Shown here one piece after another: positions 1 through 20,820 of a stretch of 64,000 nucleotides of DNA; within the stretch, counting starts at the first letter, position 1, and the number at the start of each line of letters is the position of its first letter. A model generated the notes under the pieces. That model was not told where the DNA came from and did not search any database. It worked only from the letters and a program-made list of their open reading frames with translations. Source of the stretch: Paragordius varius (lineage: Eukaryota > Nematomorpha); the NCBI GenBank assembly GCA_964247055.1, contig OZ176053.1, positions 10,354,001 to 10,418,000 on the forward strand, given 5' to 3'. The position numbers and the translations under genes are program-made.

Positions 1-96
1 ACTATTAGGAACAATTTTGATTTCTGCCATGAGAGGCATTTTAAACAGGCTTCCCGTTGTTGAAATAATTATATTAATAAACAATATCTTTAACAG

Positions 97-8545
<8,449 letters not shown>

Positions 8546-9246
8546 CAATCATAATATACTTTTATTCATAATTTTATTATGGGGGTACAAATGGCCTAAA
8601 ATGATTATGCCCTGCTTTCATATTTATAAACGGATAAAAAATTAAACCAAAATTAAGACAAAAAAATAGGTTGACGCAAAAATATTGAATTAAAATACCC
8701 TTTTTCTAGACCTAAATTATCTACCTCATTTAAAATTTATTATTAAACAAAAATCCAAAAACTCTTTTTTATCTTGCTATTCATTGATTAATATTTTGTT
8801 GTGGATTGTTAGGCCCTGTCAAACGTTTTAACCGCCTCTGTGATTACTTCCAGAATTCGCTTACAACTGAAGAAACACAATCTTTATCAACCCGTGAATG
8901 CAACGATATATGAAATAATTTAAAATGCAAGCAAAACTTCAATACAGGATTACTTTTTTTATTAAGGGTGTAATCTAATCATAATTATCAAAATTCCACA
9001 TTGTTGCAATAAAACTTAAACATGTTTTTAAATTATATCAAATTTTTACAATTTATTTGATTATTCTTATAATACTCTAATATATAAATGAATCTTTTAT
9101 TGGCCTAAACAATTTTGTCCATTGTAAATTTTTAATAACATTCGATGTTTTTTATCATTTATACAAAGTTATTGATATACAATAAATTATCTTGAATACA
9201 ATATCTTTGCCAAATTGACACCTTTTTAATTCCAAAAAGTATATTA
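8546..9246. other. convergent intergenic spacer between BRSK and the coiled-coil gene
   Basis: About 700 bp between two stop codons that face each other. AATAAA on the plus strand at 9008-9013 could serve BRSK, and AATAAA on the minus strand at 9052-9057 could serve the other gene. If both are used the 3' ends would overlap or nearly so. I see no gene, RNA or transposon here. Confidence 0.6.
9052..9057 (-). terminator. candidate poly(A) signal of the coiled-coil gene
   Basis: AATAAA on the minus strand about 190 nt after the stop codon at 9247. Such hexamers are frequent by chance in DNA this AT-rich. Confidence 0.35.
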
Positions 9247-12200
9247 TTATGGAGGTCCTTCCTGAATTTGTGATATCTGAGGAGGGGATGATTCGAAGGA
9301 GTCTAAGAATTTTTTACTAACTTTAAATTCGTGTTGGGGCATAACAAAGGCTTTTTCTTTAGGGCCTTTGCTGGCTCGAATACTTGACATAATATTATGG
9401 TGTGTCGGACTGGTATTAAATGGTTCGTGCTCATCATTACTTTGGTTTTGATTATTTGAAGTTGCCCATTCTGATGACGAAGTAGAGGTGGATGGAAACA
9501 TCACCCCTTGCATACTATTTTGATCTACTGAGGTGGCTTTTGCCATTTTATCGAGATGGGTCAAACTTGGTGGTAAGATATTATTGTAGTTATACGTAGC
9601 ATCAGTCTGACGGCTCTTTGAATTGGTCAATGGTAAGTCCTTTCGCTTTAATTCTCGATATTGTCGCTCCAAATCAATGGTTTCAGGGAAATCTTTTTGA
9701 AAGGTTTGGACTGCGCTTTCCTTTGCCTGATCGAATGTTTTAAAAACTTTTGATATCTCCTCCTTCCAACTGGACACTATACCTTGCTTCATTTTATTCC
9801 AATCATTCAGGGCTTCACGTTCAAGTTGATCAATTTTTTCCCGGCCATTCTCATCAAGGACTTCTCGTTTTCTCAATTCCCAATCAGCGATAGCCTTGGC
9901 TTTGGCATCTTCCCATTCATCCTTTCGCTTTTCTTCCAATGTTTCAAGGCGTTCTATTTCTACAATGATATAATAACGAGTATATTGGACAATGATTAAA
10001 TACGGTCCAACGAGAAAGTCTAAACATTCACTCAAAATAATTTGGTATGATTTTAACATTTGAACACGTCTTTTGATATGTTTGTTGTTATAAAAACGTT
10101 GATGCCTATGGCAATTGCGTACAGATAATTTTAAGCATTGAAAATAGGCCTAAAAATTAAACTTGAATTAAGGTTGTTCTCTAAAACCGGAATCGTGTTA
10201 ACTGCAAAAAATGGCGAACCCCCTCATATGTGGAAATTGTTAACTTGAAATTATCATTTTCCTATTCTTCTTTCAAATTATATTTTGCTTATGACATAAA
10301 GCCAACCATTTTTTTAGATTTTTACGTGATTCTTTTAATGCATAACCTAATCGTTTATAGACCAAAATATATTTTGCCAGCAAATATTCTAAATCAAAGA
10401 AAATATCATTTTTACAATATAATATATTTAAAAAAATTTAAATTTTCCATTTTTTATTGAAATTTAAACTATTTAACCGATTCCGGAAAATAAAATTCTA
10501 AGTAAAAAACATGATTTTCATTATATTTGAAATTTTGTTTTTTACCTAAAAATGATTTTTTGTTATTTAAATTTTTTGGAAATTTAAACAACAAAACATA
10601 AAACCACCCATTTTGGGTTATGAACGAATCAAGGTGAAAGAATTAGACATTTAAGTAAAGTTGTTTAATGAAAACTAAATGCGCTGTCTCAAAAAAATAT
10701 TTTACAAATATGATAACTATATTCCAAAAGGTAAACAATATCTATTTCAAATTTTATTAAGTCCGAAACTCTGCTAAAAACTATTCTTAAAACAAAAAAC
10801 CTATATTGTTGGATTTAATATATGCTAGTTGACCTTCAAATATAATTTAGCACAATTTGGCTTAAAATATATTTTTTTAAAAAAAATTGTTGAAGCATAT
10901 TTTATTGTGTTAATAAAGACACTTTGAGAGCAGAAACGCTTAATCTAAAAATTTGAGATTGAAAATTTAAAGCATAAAATTTTATTTAAAAGATCTGTTT
11001 GCTATCAAATTTTGGTGATTTTTGAAAAAATTCATTTATGTATTCTAATATTTGCAGATTAGCAATATTCTTAGGTATTAATCTTCATCAGCATTATATT
11101 AATAGGTGTTTAAAGGGATAACGTGTTTTTTTATCGTTTTCATCATGGTTAAAAATACCGGAAAATCATTAAATTTAGGGAAAATGCTTTTTTCAAAGAT
11201 TATTTATTTTATGTCATAATATAGCATAAATTATGAATAATGCGCAATGTCAGCTCTTTATGGCTTATTTTTAAAATTTTTGTATTATCTTAAAATGAAA
11301 GAATTTACATAGATATATACCATTTACAATTCAAATTCACCCTCGAACAATTCAAATTCACCCTTGAACAATTCAAGTTCACCTTAAAAATAAATTATGT
11401 GTTTTCGGGCTAAAATAACTCATTATTAATATGAAATATTTTATGTTTATGGCATAGTTTATTATTTTTTGCGTATTATATTAATTTTAAACAAAATTGT
11501 ATTTTTTAAAAAATAAAAAATATGGGTATTTTAATCCTAAAAACACATAATTTATTTTAGGGTGAATTTGAATTGTTCAAGGGTGAATTTGAAGTGTAAA
11601 TGATAATTATCATTTGTTAAGAGATTATTAGTATTTTTTTCGAATCAGGCTTCTGCCAAAAAATTTTACTTCGCATAAAGTGCGCTTTGCGGGTTTTTTT
11701 ATATGAAGTTACCATACAATTCAGAATATTTTTCTTAAATGACGCGTAAGGCCCAAAAATGCAATTAATATTTTTACTGTCATTTTATTTTGGCATACTA
11801 AAATTGTATTTACCGTACCCGTATTATCTCTCATTTTTTTCTCCCGTTCCCAATCCCTTAAAGCTTTATCAAGGGAGCGCTCAAAATCAACCATTATATT
11901 CTTTTTAAAAACTTTCCAATGTTCTTCCATCAATCGTTGCCTTTCCTCACGCATATAATTCCATATTTTTAGTGCATCAATTTTTTGGCTCTCCCAATCC
12001 TTCATAATTTTTATCCTGTCTTGCGTCCATCTAACAAATAATTCTTCCTGCTTAGCTTTAATCCGCGTCTCATCGAAAGTAATGAAATTTTGTTTCATCT
12101 CTTCCCACTCTTTGTGTAATTGTTCCTTCTCCTTATCTAATTCTGCGATGTGCTTTTTAAGTTCGGTATCCCATGTGCTTTGAAGTTTGTCCAAAAAAAG

Positions 12201-13455
12201 TTTACTTCGCACATCTTTCCATTCTCTTAGCATGTCACGCCGATTATTTTTCCAATCATTTAGGGCCCTTATCCGTTTTCGTTTCCACTCATGGATTTGA
12301 TCTAAAATTCTTTGATATTCATCTTCTTCATTTCCTAAGCCTATGTCCACGATTGGTAAATGGTAAAGCTCCCGATTATCATTCGCCTTTGTTTCCATTT
12401 GGAAAGATTTCGATTTTGACGTGTCTTTCTTGGCAATATTTTCTGAATTCTCCAACTTTGATGATGTTAATGATGATTTTGACATTATTAAGTTGGAATC
12501 GTTTGACTCTTTTTTTACAGAATTCCTATTAGGTTTTTCATTATCGGCCTACAATAATATAATTAAATTTGATATTACAGATCATCATTGATATATTATA
12601 CCTTATATGTGGTATCTGTGATTTCCTTCATACCTATATAAAATATAAATTTATCAAGTTATAAAATGGTGTAAAATCCTAAATTTGCGTTTTAAGGCAC
12701 AAATTTTATATGTTTCATTATTTCGGTAAAATGTCACAAACTGGAAAAAAATATAAAATACAATCCTATCTTGATAAACCGTTTAGTTGGTTTTCGTCAT
12801 GCAGAAAATCTTTACTATTCTTCTTAAGGTTTGCATTGGATTCCTTTGCATTTTTTTCGGACGGTTGTTTGGTTTTCGAAAAAATACTTTTCAAGGGCAC
12901 ATCTTCCCCTTGAATAACATTGGGTGGATTGCTTTGTGTTGTTGTTTGCATTGAAAGTATGTTGGAACTTGGTTTATTTTTTGGTAATAAATTGACACTC
13001 ACATGTTTAGAGGATAATTTGCGTGTCAACTCACGGCTCAAAGATTTTGGTAAACCAGAAAGTGATTTTTTTGGCCTAGGTCCAAAATTTGTAACAGACG
13101 TAGTACTGACAGAAGGGAGGGGTTCATTTGATTTTGCTAGCACGTTTCCCACATCATCCAGATCGAAGGGATCAACGGTACTCCCGCTCATGGTTGGAAG
13201 AAAGGGGTGAGATGAAGACAGATCATCAGGGAATTCGTGAGAACTGCTGGTCCCTGAACTACCGATTGTGGATGATGTACTACTCAAGCTACTACTATTT
13301 CTACCTTCTTCCGATTTTTTATCTCTATCTTTCGGTTTAGATTTATTGATAGTTTCTACTAGACTTGTTTTACTAATGATTGGTTCATCTGAAAATTCAG
13401 AATCTAGGGCTGCTTGAAGCGTTTTTTCAGTCTTGTCAAAATCCAAACGACTCAT
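9247..13455 (-). CDS. unrecognised 716-residue coiled-coil protein with an 11/15-residue aromatic repeat
   Basis: I do not recognise the family. Exons, in order of translation: 13455-12780, 12633-12602 (32 nt), 12548-11819, 9959-9247; all junctions are GT-AG and the frame closes. Residues 1 to about 310 are Ser/Lys/Asn-rich and probably disordered. About residues 315-600 are highly charged and predicted helical, with Trp or Phe recurring every 11 residues, sometimes 15 or 26 (11+15): examples are ALNDWKNNRRDMLREW, WTQDRIKIMKDW, WESQKIDALKIW and WEDAKAKAIADW. The C-terminal ~115 residues are again disordered. No signal peptide, membrane segment or catalytic motif is visible, so a cytoskeletal or scaffold role is only a guess. 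The last intron (1.86 kb) holds MITE A copy 1. The ATG at 13455 is the first in the long exon; an upstream 5' exon cannot be excluded. Confidence 0.75.
11320..11603. mobile_element. MITE A, copy 1 (intron of the coiled-coil gene)
   Basis: About 285 bp with long terminal inverted repeats. The left arm has three tandem copies of a 21-bp unit starting CAATTCAAATTCACCCT, followed by AAAATAAATTATGTGTTTT. The right arm carries the reverse complement of the same series (GGGTGAATTTGAATTG units). The interior is AT-rich with no reading frame. Three more copies are in the window (17428, 25334, 26059). Confidence 0.85.
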
Positions 13456-15484
13456 GTGTCGTAATGATTTCGCGACACTGTGTTACAGCAAACTATATTG
13501 TCCCAAAGACATTGATGTTAACTTTTTTTCGATATTTTAATTAGCGCTCTGCGATGTGCGGTATTCAAAAATGACCCATGAAATGTGTACTGACAATTAT
13601 ATAATTATTATTATCATATACAATCTATATAACATATTGTATTTAACATTAAATAATAAAATATTTTGAAAGTGTTCAACAATTAACAATTTTAACAGCC
13701 ACACGCACACCGTTTTTTATGTTTAATGTAAAAAATGTATTTATATTATTCATTTATTATCAGAATATAAATACATATATCAGCATAATCAATATTTTTA
13801 TATTATATTAGAGTTTCCAAATATACTTTTTCTATGTTCAATTATTTTCTTATCATCAATTACGGATCATACTGATTAAATGGGGCACACCTATTGCAAA
13901 ATTTATTTTTGTTTTTTTTTCTGATTGAACAGATCGATCTAACAACATTATTTCATAAAAAGATGTATCTGCATATATATTTTTATATTATAAACGAATC
14001 AAATTTATTTATACTTGCAAAAATTATTTTGTAATATATTAATTACATTTATTGAAATACAAAAAATGGATAAAATAGTTAAAAGGACCAACGAATATTA
14101 CAAAATTGCCCAAATATTTTGAGTCTTGGCAAAATGTATTCCAGTTGATACAATCAATCTATAAATTATGCAATAAATATAATAAATTTTACATAAACAA
14201 TAAATATAATATTTGAGAGCATTGAGGAAGGAGTGTAAATGAATTCAGCAATAAATAACTTTTGCATGTTTTAATATTCAAATATAAATTATTTAGCACA
14301 GACTCTCGAAAACGAAAAAATAAACTTGATTATAAATTTATTTTGTTACTTTTAATTAATAATTTTATGTATTTTTCCTAAACTTATATGATATAAATTT
14401 TAATTGCTCATCAAATTTGTGCAATTTTACAAAGAATATGCGCGCAAATTTTACATAATAATATGAATCCTTTTTTTATGAACTATTCTATAGAATTTAT
14501 TCCTTGAAATGTTGAAGGTACACATTTATATTTTTTGCAAATTCGGATCTTTATGATATTACTTTGTGCATAGAAACTGTGATAATTATATTATCAACCA
14601 CCTTGACAAGATAGGCTTAAACAAGGGATTGATTTTAATTTTTTTTAAAGTGGGACCTTTATTACAAACATTAATGGGACAGCTATAATTTCACATAATT
14701 TCATAACAAAGCGATTTCGGCCAAAATGGTGTTAACTGCAAGTTTTATTTGCAATTTTTTTGACGGTTTCGGTTCCAATGTTTTGTGCGAAAAAATTTTG
14801 TTTCCGGTTCCATCTTTTTTTGTCAAATGGTGGTAATTTTGAATCCATTTTTTCAAATTTAAATAGAAAATTTTACTTATGAAATGAGACTTCGCAAAAA
14901 CATAAAGAAAAAAATTTATATGCTATTTTCCATAAAAACATACTTATTAATTAATGAGAAAATGATATTAAAAATGGTTATAGCACATAATATTTAAAAT
15001 TAAAAAATACAATTTTGAAATTATTAAAATCTTAAATTCCGATTATTGAAATAATAAAATAATAAAATAAACAGTATTTGAATTACACCAATTTTTCTGC
15101 CTGCTATTACCATGAATATATAAAATCTTATAAGATATATATGGTAAGACGAGCTTGGCTTGTGCCAGTTTAAGATGTCTAGACCCAAAAAGATTTTACA
15201 TTAGATTTTTGCCCTAAAACCTTTCAAGAAAAAAACCTTGATATTTGTTCAGAAAAAAACTATTATTTTTCTCAAAATGGCTAAAAAGCAATGTTAAAAA
15301 ATTTGAAATTAATAAATATTATAAATTCATTGTGCGACAAAAAGGTTTATTCAAAAATAAATGTTATGTCATATATAATATGAAAAAACTTCGACAACGA
15401 TAATGGGCTTGAAAAACAATTTTTTTCGAATTTTTCTGCTAATTGTCAAAATCGAAAACGTATTTTTTGCTCTTTAGGTCAAAT
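13456..15484. other. AT-rich intergenic region without recognisable genes
   Basis: About 2 kb upstream of the coiled-coil gene start. I find no long reading frame, no family signature and no clear repeat ends. The first few hundred bases must contain the promoter of that gene, but no element can be singled out. Confidence 0.5.
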
Positions 15485-16483
15485 AAATATTTTTGTAATA
15501 GAACAAAATGCGTCTTAGAGAAATGCATCAGAATAATCATGGTGCTTTGGTTTTACTCCTTAAGAAGGATTCAAGAAAGTTTTTTACATTGTGGTAAATG
15601 CTCCACTAGAAAATTGTAAAATCCAGGCACGCTTTGTTAAATAAAAATTTTTTGGTGATAACTACATGCTTTCCAAAAAATATCACTTATATATATTAAA
15701 AACAACATATAAAAAGCCATAATTTTTAGATGTGGGCTTCGAACGTCTTAAAATTTATCACCCTCATGCCGAGATTGCGCAATAAAAATTTAAACAAAAC
15801 GGTCTTCGATAAATTTAATATTTTGCTTAAAAATTTAATTTATAGCAAAATTTTGTTGAACCGTACTTCATAATATTCTAAAGCATGATGGAAACGGTAT
15901 AAATAAGATATTTTAAATGTTATTCTATAAAAGGTGATGGGAAACTCTACCTCAGAATTTTGATTAAAATATTGGTTCGTCTTAAAATTTATTTTAAATA
16001 TAAATTGTCTTTTTGCAAATCCCCCAAATTCAAAAGCAGAATTTTAAATAAAATTCTGTTTGTGATAGAAATGTTCAGCATCATCGAATCTATATAGAAA
16101 AAGTGTTTGTATAATATCTTAAATCGTTTTACTGTTTCCATCATGCCTTAAAATAGTAAAAAGTACACTTCAACAAAATTTTTTTATAAATAAATTTTAT
16201 AAGCAAAATATTTTTTGGTGTCAAAATTTAGCATATATTCAATATTTTTATCGCGCATCCTGCTTTGCGCCCATTTTATAAAAGCGAAAAATTTAGAACA
16301 TTCAGACCCACATCTAAAAAAATATAAACATTGCTTCCACCAAAATAATTTTATTTAAGAAAAGGTGTGCAAATTTTGTCATTTTCTGAAACGGAGCAGT
16401 TAAACTTTTTTGAATCATTAAGAGCCAAAGCCAAGAGCACCATGTAATCCCGATACATTCTTCTATCAAAATATATATATTTC
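15485..16483. mobile_element. 1 kb foldback element C, copy 1
   Basis: Two arms of roughly 410-450 bp face each other around a centre of about 140 bp. Left-arm landmarks ATCATGGTGCTTTGG, AATTTTGTTGAACCGTAC and CATGATGGAAACGGTAT recur as reverse complements in the right arm (CCAAAGCCAAGAGCACCATG, CACTTCAACAAAATT, GTTTCCATCATGCC). The arms are perhaps 70% alike by eye. No coding capacity is seen. A related copy occupies about 41570-42300. Confidence 0.7.
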
Positions 16484-16844
16484 ATCAGGATAAATTTTAA
16501 ACCCCCAATTTCGGACGCAGTGTTGTTTAAGAAGATTTTATATTTTTAAAAAGACTTTAGAAAGACACATTATAAAGCTAAAAAATTGTTCTTGTATAGT
16601 TTAAACCAAATAAAATGATCATGCGGTAAAATTTTAATTTTTATTTAAACTATCATATAATCACCACTATATAAAGTTTACCAAACTCTGGCGTTCAAAA
16701 AAATGATTTAAGGTCTACGAGTTTTTAAATATGAATAAGTAGCGTATAATTTTTATCTAAATTGTATAAATATTAGAATTACTTTTTATATAATAAATGG
16801 TAACTTTCATTACATCAATTTATTTAGGAAACTTTGGTGGCCGA

Positions 16845-17400
16845 TGATTGAATATTTTAGCTACATTGTAGTCTATTGGGTTTGACCAAAATATAGGTTC
16901 CAAAAACCTTTAGAAAAAACGATGATTATGATTAGAAAAGTGTTGAGTTTGGCTGAAAAATTGTTGAGAGTGTTATAATAATGCTTTTGAATGAAAAAGA
17001 TATATGATTTTCTATTAATCAAAAAAGTATTGGCTCTAAGACGATTATCCTGAAAACGTGTAGGCCCATTCGAACTCAAAAGTGGAGAGTTAAATATTTA
17101 TTAATGTGCCGACTATAGTCCAGCCTTATCAACCTTAGTTAAGCCCCACCCCGTATAGAAATAGGGTTTTTAAAAATAGAAGTCGTCGAAATCGTGTTTT
17201 TGAGGCAATTTTCCAGTAAACGTGCAGACCTATCCAATTCAATAATATTTACTATTTATTACAAATTTCCAAAAATAATCGGCCCATATTTTGAATCAGT
17301 CCTGTGTTTTGCTACCTCCGTTAAGGGATTTTGCAAAAAAACTAAATTCCCCGAAAATATGAAGCAAGTTATGAGATTATATAATAAATAGAGGTTTAGC
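16845..17400. repeat. degenerate Helitron-type internal repeat units
   Basis: Two diverged units related to the inside of the Helitron at 19441: TTATCCTGAAAACGTG near 17043 and TTTTCCAGTAAACGTG near 17207 correspond to TTTTCCGGATAACGTG near 19656. Each is followed by a shared CCATTC-like or CTATCC-like stretch. No Helitron ends are visible here. Short reading frames are non-coding by appearance. Confidence 0.55.
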
Positions 17401-17427
17401 GATATCTTGAGGTGTTAATATGCTACG

Positions 17428-17685
17428 ATTCCAATTCACCAAACGATTCAAATTCAACCTCAAACAAACAAATTCACCCTAAAAATAAATTGTGTTTTCG
17501 GAATATAACTCATCATTAATATTAAATATACTAAGGCTTTGTTTATGATTTTCTCAGTATTTTAAATTTAAACAAAATTTTATTTTTTAGAATTAAAAAA
17601 ATTATAGGTAATTTTAAACTTAAAAAACAAATAATTTGTTTTAGGTGAATTTGAATTATTTAAGGGTGAATTTGAATTGTAAATG
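17428..17685. mobile_element. MITE A, copy 2
   Basis: Same family as 11320-11603: a left arm with ATTCAAATTCA units leading into CACCCTAAAAATAAATTGTG, an AT-rich centre, and a right arm ending GGTGAATTTGAATTGTAAATG. It is inserted among the degenerate tandem units on either side. Confidence 0.75.
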
Positions 17686-17689
17686 AAAT

Positions 17690-18740
17690 ATTTTAGCCCA
17701 GTGTCTTTTTGAATTAGGCGCTGAGTATGGCTCCGCCCTCTGTAAAATGTGCCACCATTTAGAATTAACATAGTTTTGAAGAATATTTTCGGTAAACGCA
17801 TGAAACAATGAGATTTGAAAAGAATTTTTGTCATTTTTTGCATAATGGCAAAAGAAATAAACGCTTTTTTTGGGTAAGGCTCCCCCCTCTATAATTGCCC
17901 AATTATGTAAAATAACGTGGTTTGAATCAAATTTTTGGATAGGCTTCGAAACCATGTAATATGTATTATGGTATAATGGATATTCCCCTTATTAAGCAAA
18001 AAACTTAAGTCAACTTTTTTAAATTAAATGCTATTAATTTTAAATTAAATTTGAAGTTAATTTTCGGACAACCTATGAAAATATTTGGATTTAAAATGCT
18101 TTTAAAAAGCATTTTTAAAGTTAGAATAGTCCAGCGCTCTTTTTAAATTAGCCTTGAGTGATCACCCGTACTCAGACTCAAGCATATATAAATAACATCC
18201 AAACTAATATTTCGCACAAGTAATGACAACAAATATAAAATTAATAGTGGTTTTAAGTTTTCGCGTATAAAGGCGAAATTCGTAGTTTAGCGCTTTTTAT
18301 ATCACCCTGTGGGTAAAGGCTCAATCTATGGTATTTGAGTTACCATAAAATAACGTGGTTTTAGAGCTTCAAAGCTAATAGATTATGTAATAATAATAAT
18401 GGTTTTGAGTATCATGAACTGAGGCAAAAATTTAATCCAGCGCTTTTCTTAAGATAGGTGTTGGGTATGGCTCTGCAATAAAATTCCATATAATGTTTTT
18501 GTCAAAATATCTATTTAGGTATTTTTTGTTAAAAGCAGAAAATTCAGTCTAGCGCTTTATTGAATTCTGGTTAGAGAGAGGTTAAAACATATATAAATAA
18601 CGCGTCTAAGCAAATTTCAGAAAACTATGGCAACATATGGATTAAAACATGGTTTTTATTTTCCGTTAAAGACAAAAACTTAAGTCCTTTGCTCTTTATG
18701 TATAAGCCAGGGGGCCATATTATGTCAAATTCGTCACTAC
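17690..18740. repeat. degenerate tandem array, period about 150 bp
   Basis: The phrase AGTCCAGCGCTTTTT, with variants, recurs near 17697, 17853, 18005, 18130, 18283, 18435, 18546 and 18688, that is every 110-156 bp. Between them come a GC-rich GGCTCCGCCC-like box, GTAAAATG-like text and a TCGGTAAACG-like box. The same order of boxes exists inside the Helitron at 19441-20028. The units are old and much diverged. No coding sequence is seen. Confidence 0.65.
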
Positions 18741-19440
18741 AAAAATATTACATGACCCTGACTCAACCTTTTGGATAATAAGACTGTGTAATATTTTATT
18801 TCTTTGCAGATCACGGTTGAGTCATTCCTTCAAATTGGTTGTCTTATCAGGTTTACATTAATAAACATATTTTGCCAAATTTAGGGTCAAAATGTAGATT
18901 TTCTAATATTCCTATTATTTATTAAAAAGAAACTCTCTATATTTCAAAATCCGAGAAAAATGGGAGCACTTTGCTAATAAGGAAAATATACTCACCAAAA
19001 CTGATTTTAGCCAGCTGTTAGTAAGATTGTTAAAAAATATGAACCCAAATAAACTTTGCCATAGATAATAGCGAAATACATAATTTATAAGCTAGCTTCG
19101 ATATTTATATAGTAAAGCGTATAAGATGTAAAAATCAGGAAATAAAATCAAACGTTTTTCATAAATTTTTTTAAAAGTTTGCACATAGACGTGTTAAAAT
19201 ATGACAAATTCACCTAAAATAACAGTTCCTAAAATGCTTAGTCTTTTTAATATTTTGTATTAAAAACGTTTGATTAACTCGTTCGATACCTGGTGGAGAT
19301 AAATTGAAATATATGTTTTATAAAGCATATAGCATCAATTTTTTAGAAATTTGCTAAAAACTAATTAACCCATAAATTATATATATGTATAGGATGTTAA
19401 AAAATATATGGATAAAAACAACATTATTTATGGTAATTCA
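18741..19440. other. AT-rich intergenic stretch
   Basis: About 700 bp between the tandem array and the Helitron. It holds one GC-richer patch (around 18750-18850) with no recognised signature, and otherwise nothing I can name. Confidence 0.4.
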
Positions 19441-20028
19441 TCTATATATTTTATAAAAATGGAAAATGCTGGCTTTGTGATCTGTTTCCGGAAAACCGGT
19501 AAACCCATTCAAATCCAAATATCGAAAAAAATATAATCAATGAATACCAATAGCTTCGCCCTTTTTTGTAATAGGCCCCCATTTCGGGCCCACCCCCTGT
19601 GAAAAAGGCGTTTTTTTGAAAAAAAGAATCCACAAAAATCGTGTTTTTGAGACAATTTTCCGGATAACGTGTTGGACCATTCAATTTCAAATATGATTTT
19701 TGTTTACTTATTTTCGATTGCGCCGAACATAGTCGTCTCGCTTCTTTAATTTAGGCCCTCTTTTTACCCGCTCCTCCCGTAAAATGCCATTTTTCAAAAA
19801 ACAGTCCACAAAAATATTTTTTGAATCTATTTTTCGCCCAAGTAAACAATATATTAGTATGAATGCACCGTTTTGAAATTCCTAAGAGACCATAGCTATT
19901 AAAAAATGTTTCGAAATAATTCTTATATGTGGATCATTTTATTGTCCTTTTTTTTCAAATAGCCCCCCCCCCCCCCAGAAGTCCGAAGGACTTCCTCGGG
20001 CTGCGTAGCTGCACGAGATTTACGCTAG
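19441..20028 (+). mobile_element. non-autonomous Helitron, copy 1
   Basis: Starts with TCTATATATTTTATAAAAA directly after an A and ends CTAG directly before a T, the host A|T target typical of Helitrons. Seven bases before CTAG is a hairpin with arms CTCG-GC-GC and GC-GC-CGAG (stem about 10 bp, two mismatches). It has no Rep/helicase gene. Inside are two tandem ~172-bp units, each with CCGGNNAAC and a CCATTCAA box, and a run of 14 C at 19963-19976. A copy with identical ends lies at 40035-40599. Confidence 0.88.
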
Positions 20029-20820
20029 TTGTATAATAAAATTATAGATTTCTGCATCATGTATATAAATTGATTAGAAAAAAATCAGTCAACCCAACTT
20101 GGCCTATTTGAAATTTATATTTTTCCCATAATAACATAGTTGTATATTTAAATAATCTTTGTTAAAAAACATTGTACCATATATATAAATTTTATTTAAA
20201 ATATTTTATTTTTAAACTACATAAATTGCGCTAGCAAAAGTTACCTTAAAGCCATCGCTTAAATAAACTAACCTTGCAATCTATAACGTTATTTTATATA
20301 GAATCCATGATGGTAGAATGACGGTTATGAAAGATGATGATGTATACGTCGGAAATTTTGTCAAAATATCATGGTTGTAATAAATTCAACTGCCCGATTA
20401 ATGTTTTTTTTTTCGAATTGTGTAAAAAGTTTTAATGTTTATTATTTTAATTCGGCTTAATAGGTTGTTACATGTAGATTTTTAATTTTATTTACCCTAA
20501 ACTTTTTGACTATTGGTTAATATTATTATTAAAAATAAGCTTCTATAAGCTACACATTAATGTTTGTCATACAAATTTTATATTTAATTTGAATGAAAGA
20601 AAACTACAACGCTTCTCAAAGAGGTCATTTATTTCGTTTTTTACAGATGGTGTCTTACAAATGTATATAAATACATGTACATTATGCTTGATTAGATTTA
20701 TAAATATAGATATCTCTATTTTTTGTTATTATTAAAATATAGATTAATATGGTTTTAAATGGTTATGCCTCTCAAAACAATACACTTGTTTACCATAACC
20801 CAAATTAACGCGACATAACG
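20029..20820. other. upstream region of the kettin-like gene
   Basis: About 790 bp of AT-rich sequence between the Helitron and the first coding exon. It should contain the promoter and 5' UTR; no TATA box or other element can be singled out against this base composition. Confidence 0.4.

Noticed and set aside
10230-10460. 76-residue frame in the last intron of the coiled-coil gene
   Set aside because: Phe/Tyr/Ile-rich translation of AT-rich DNA without motif, and it lacks splice or family support.
13456-20820. LTR retrotransposon or other virus-derived element
   Set aside because: No long direct repeats, primer-binding site or capsid/polymerase signature; the repeats present are inverted or tandem.
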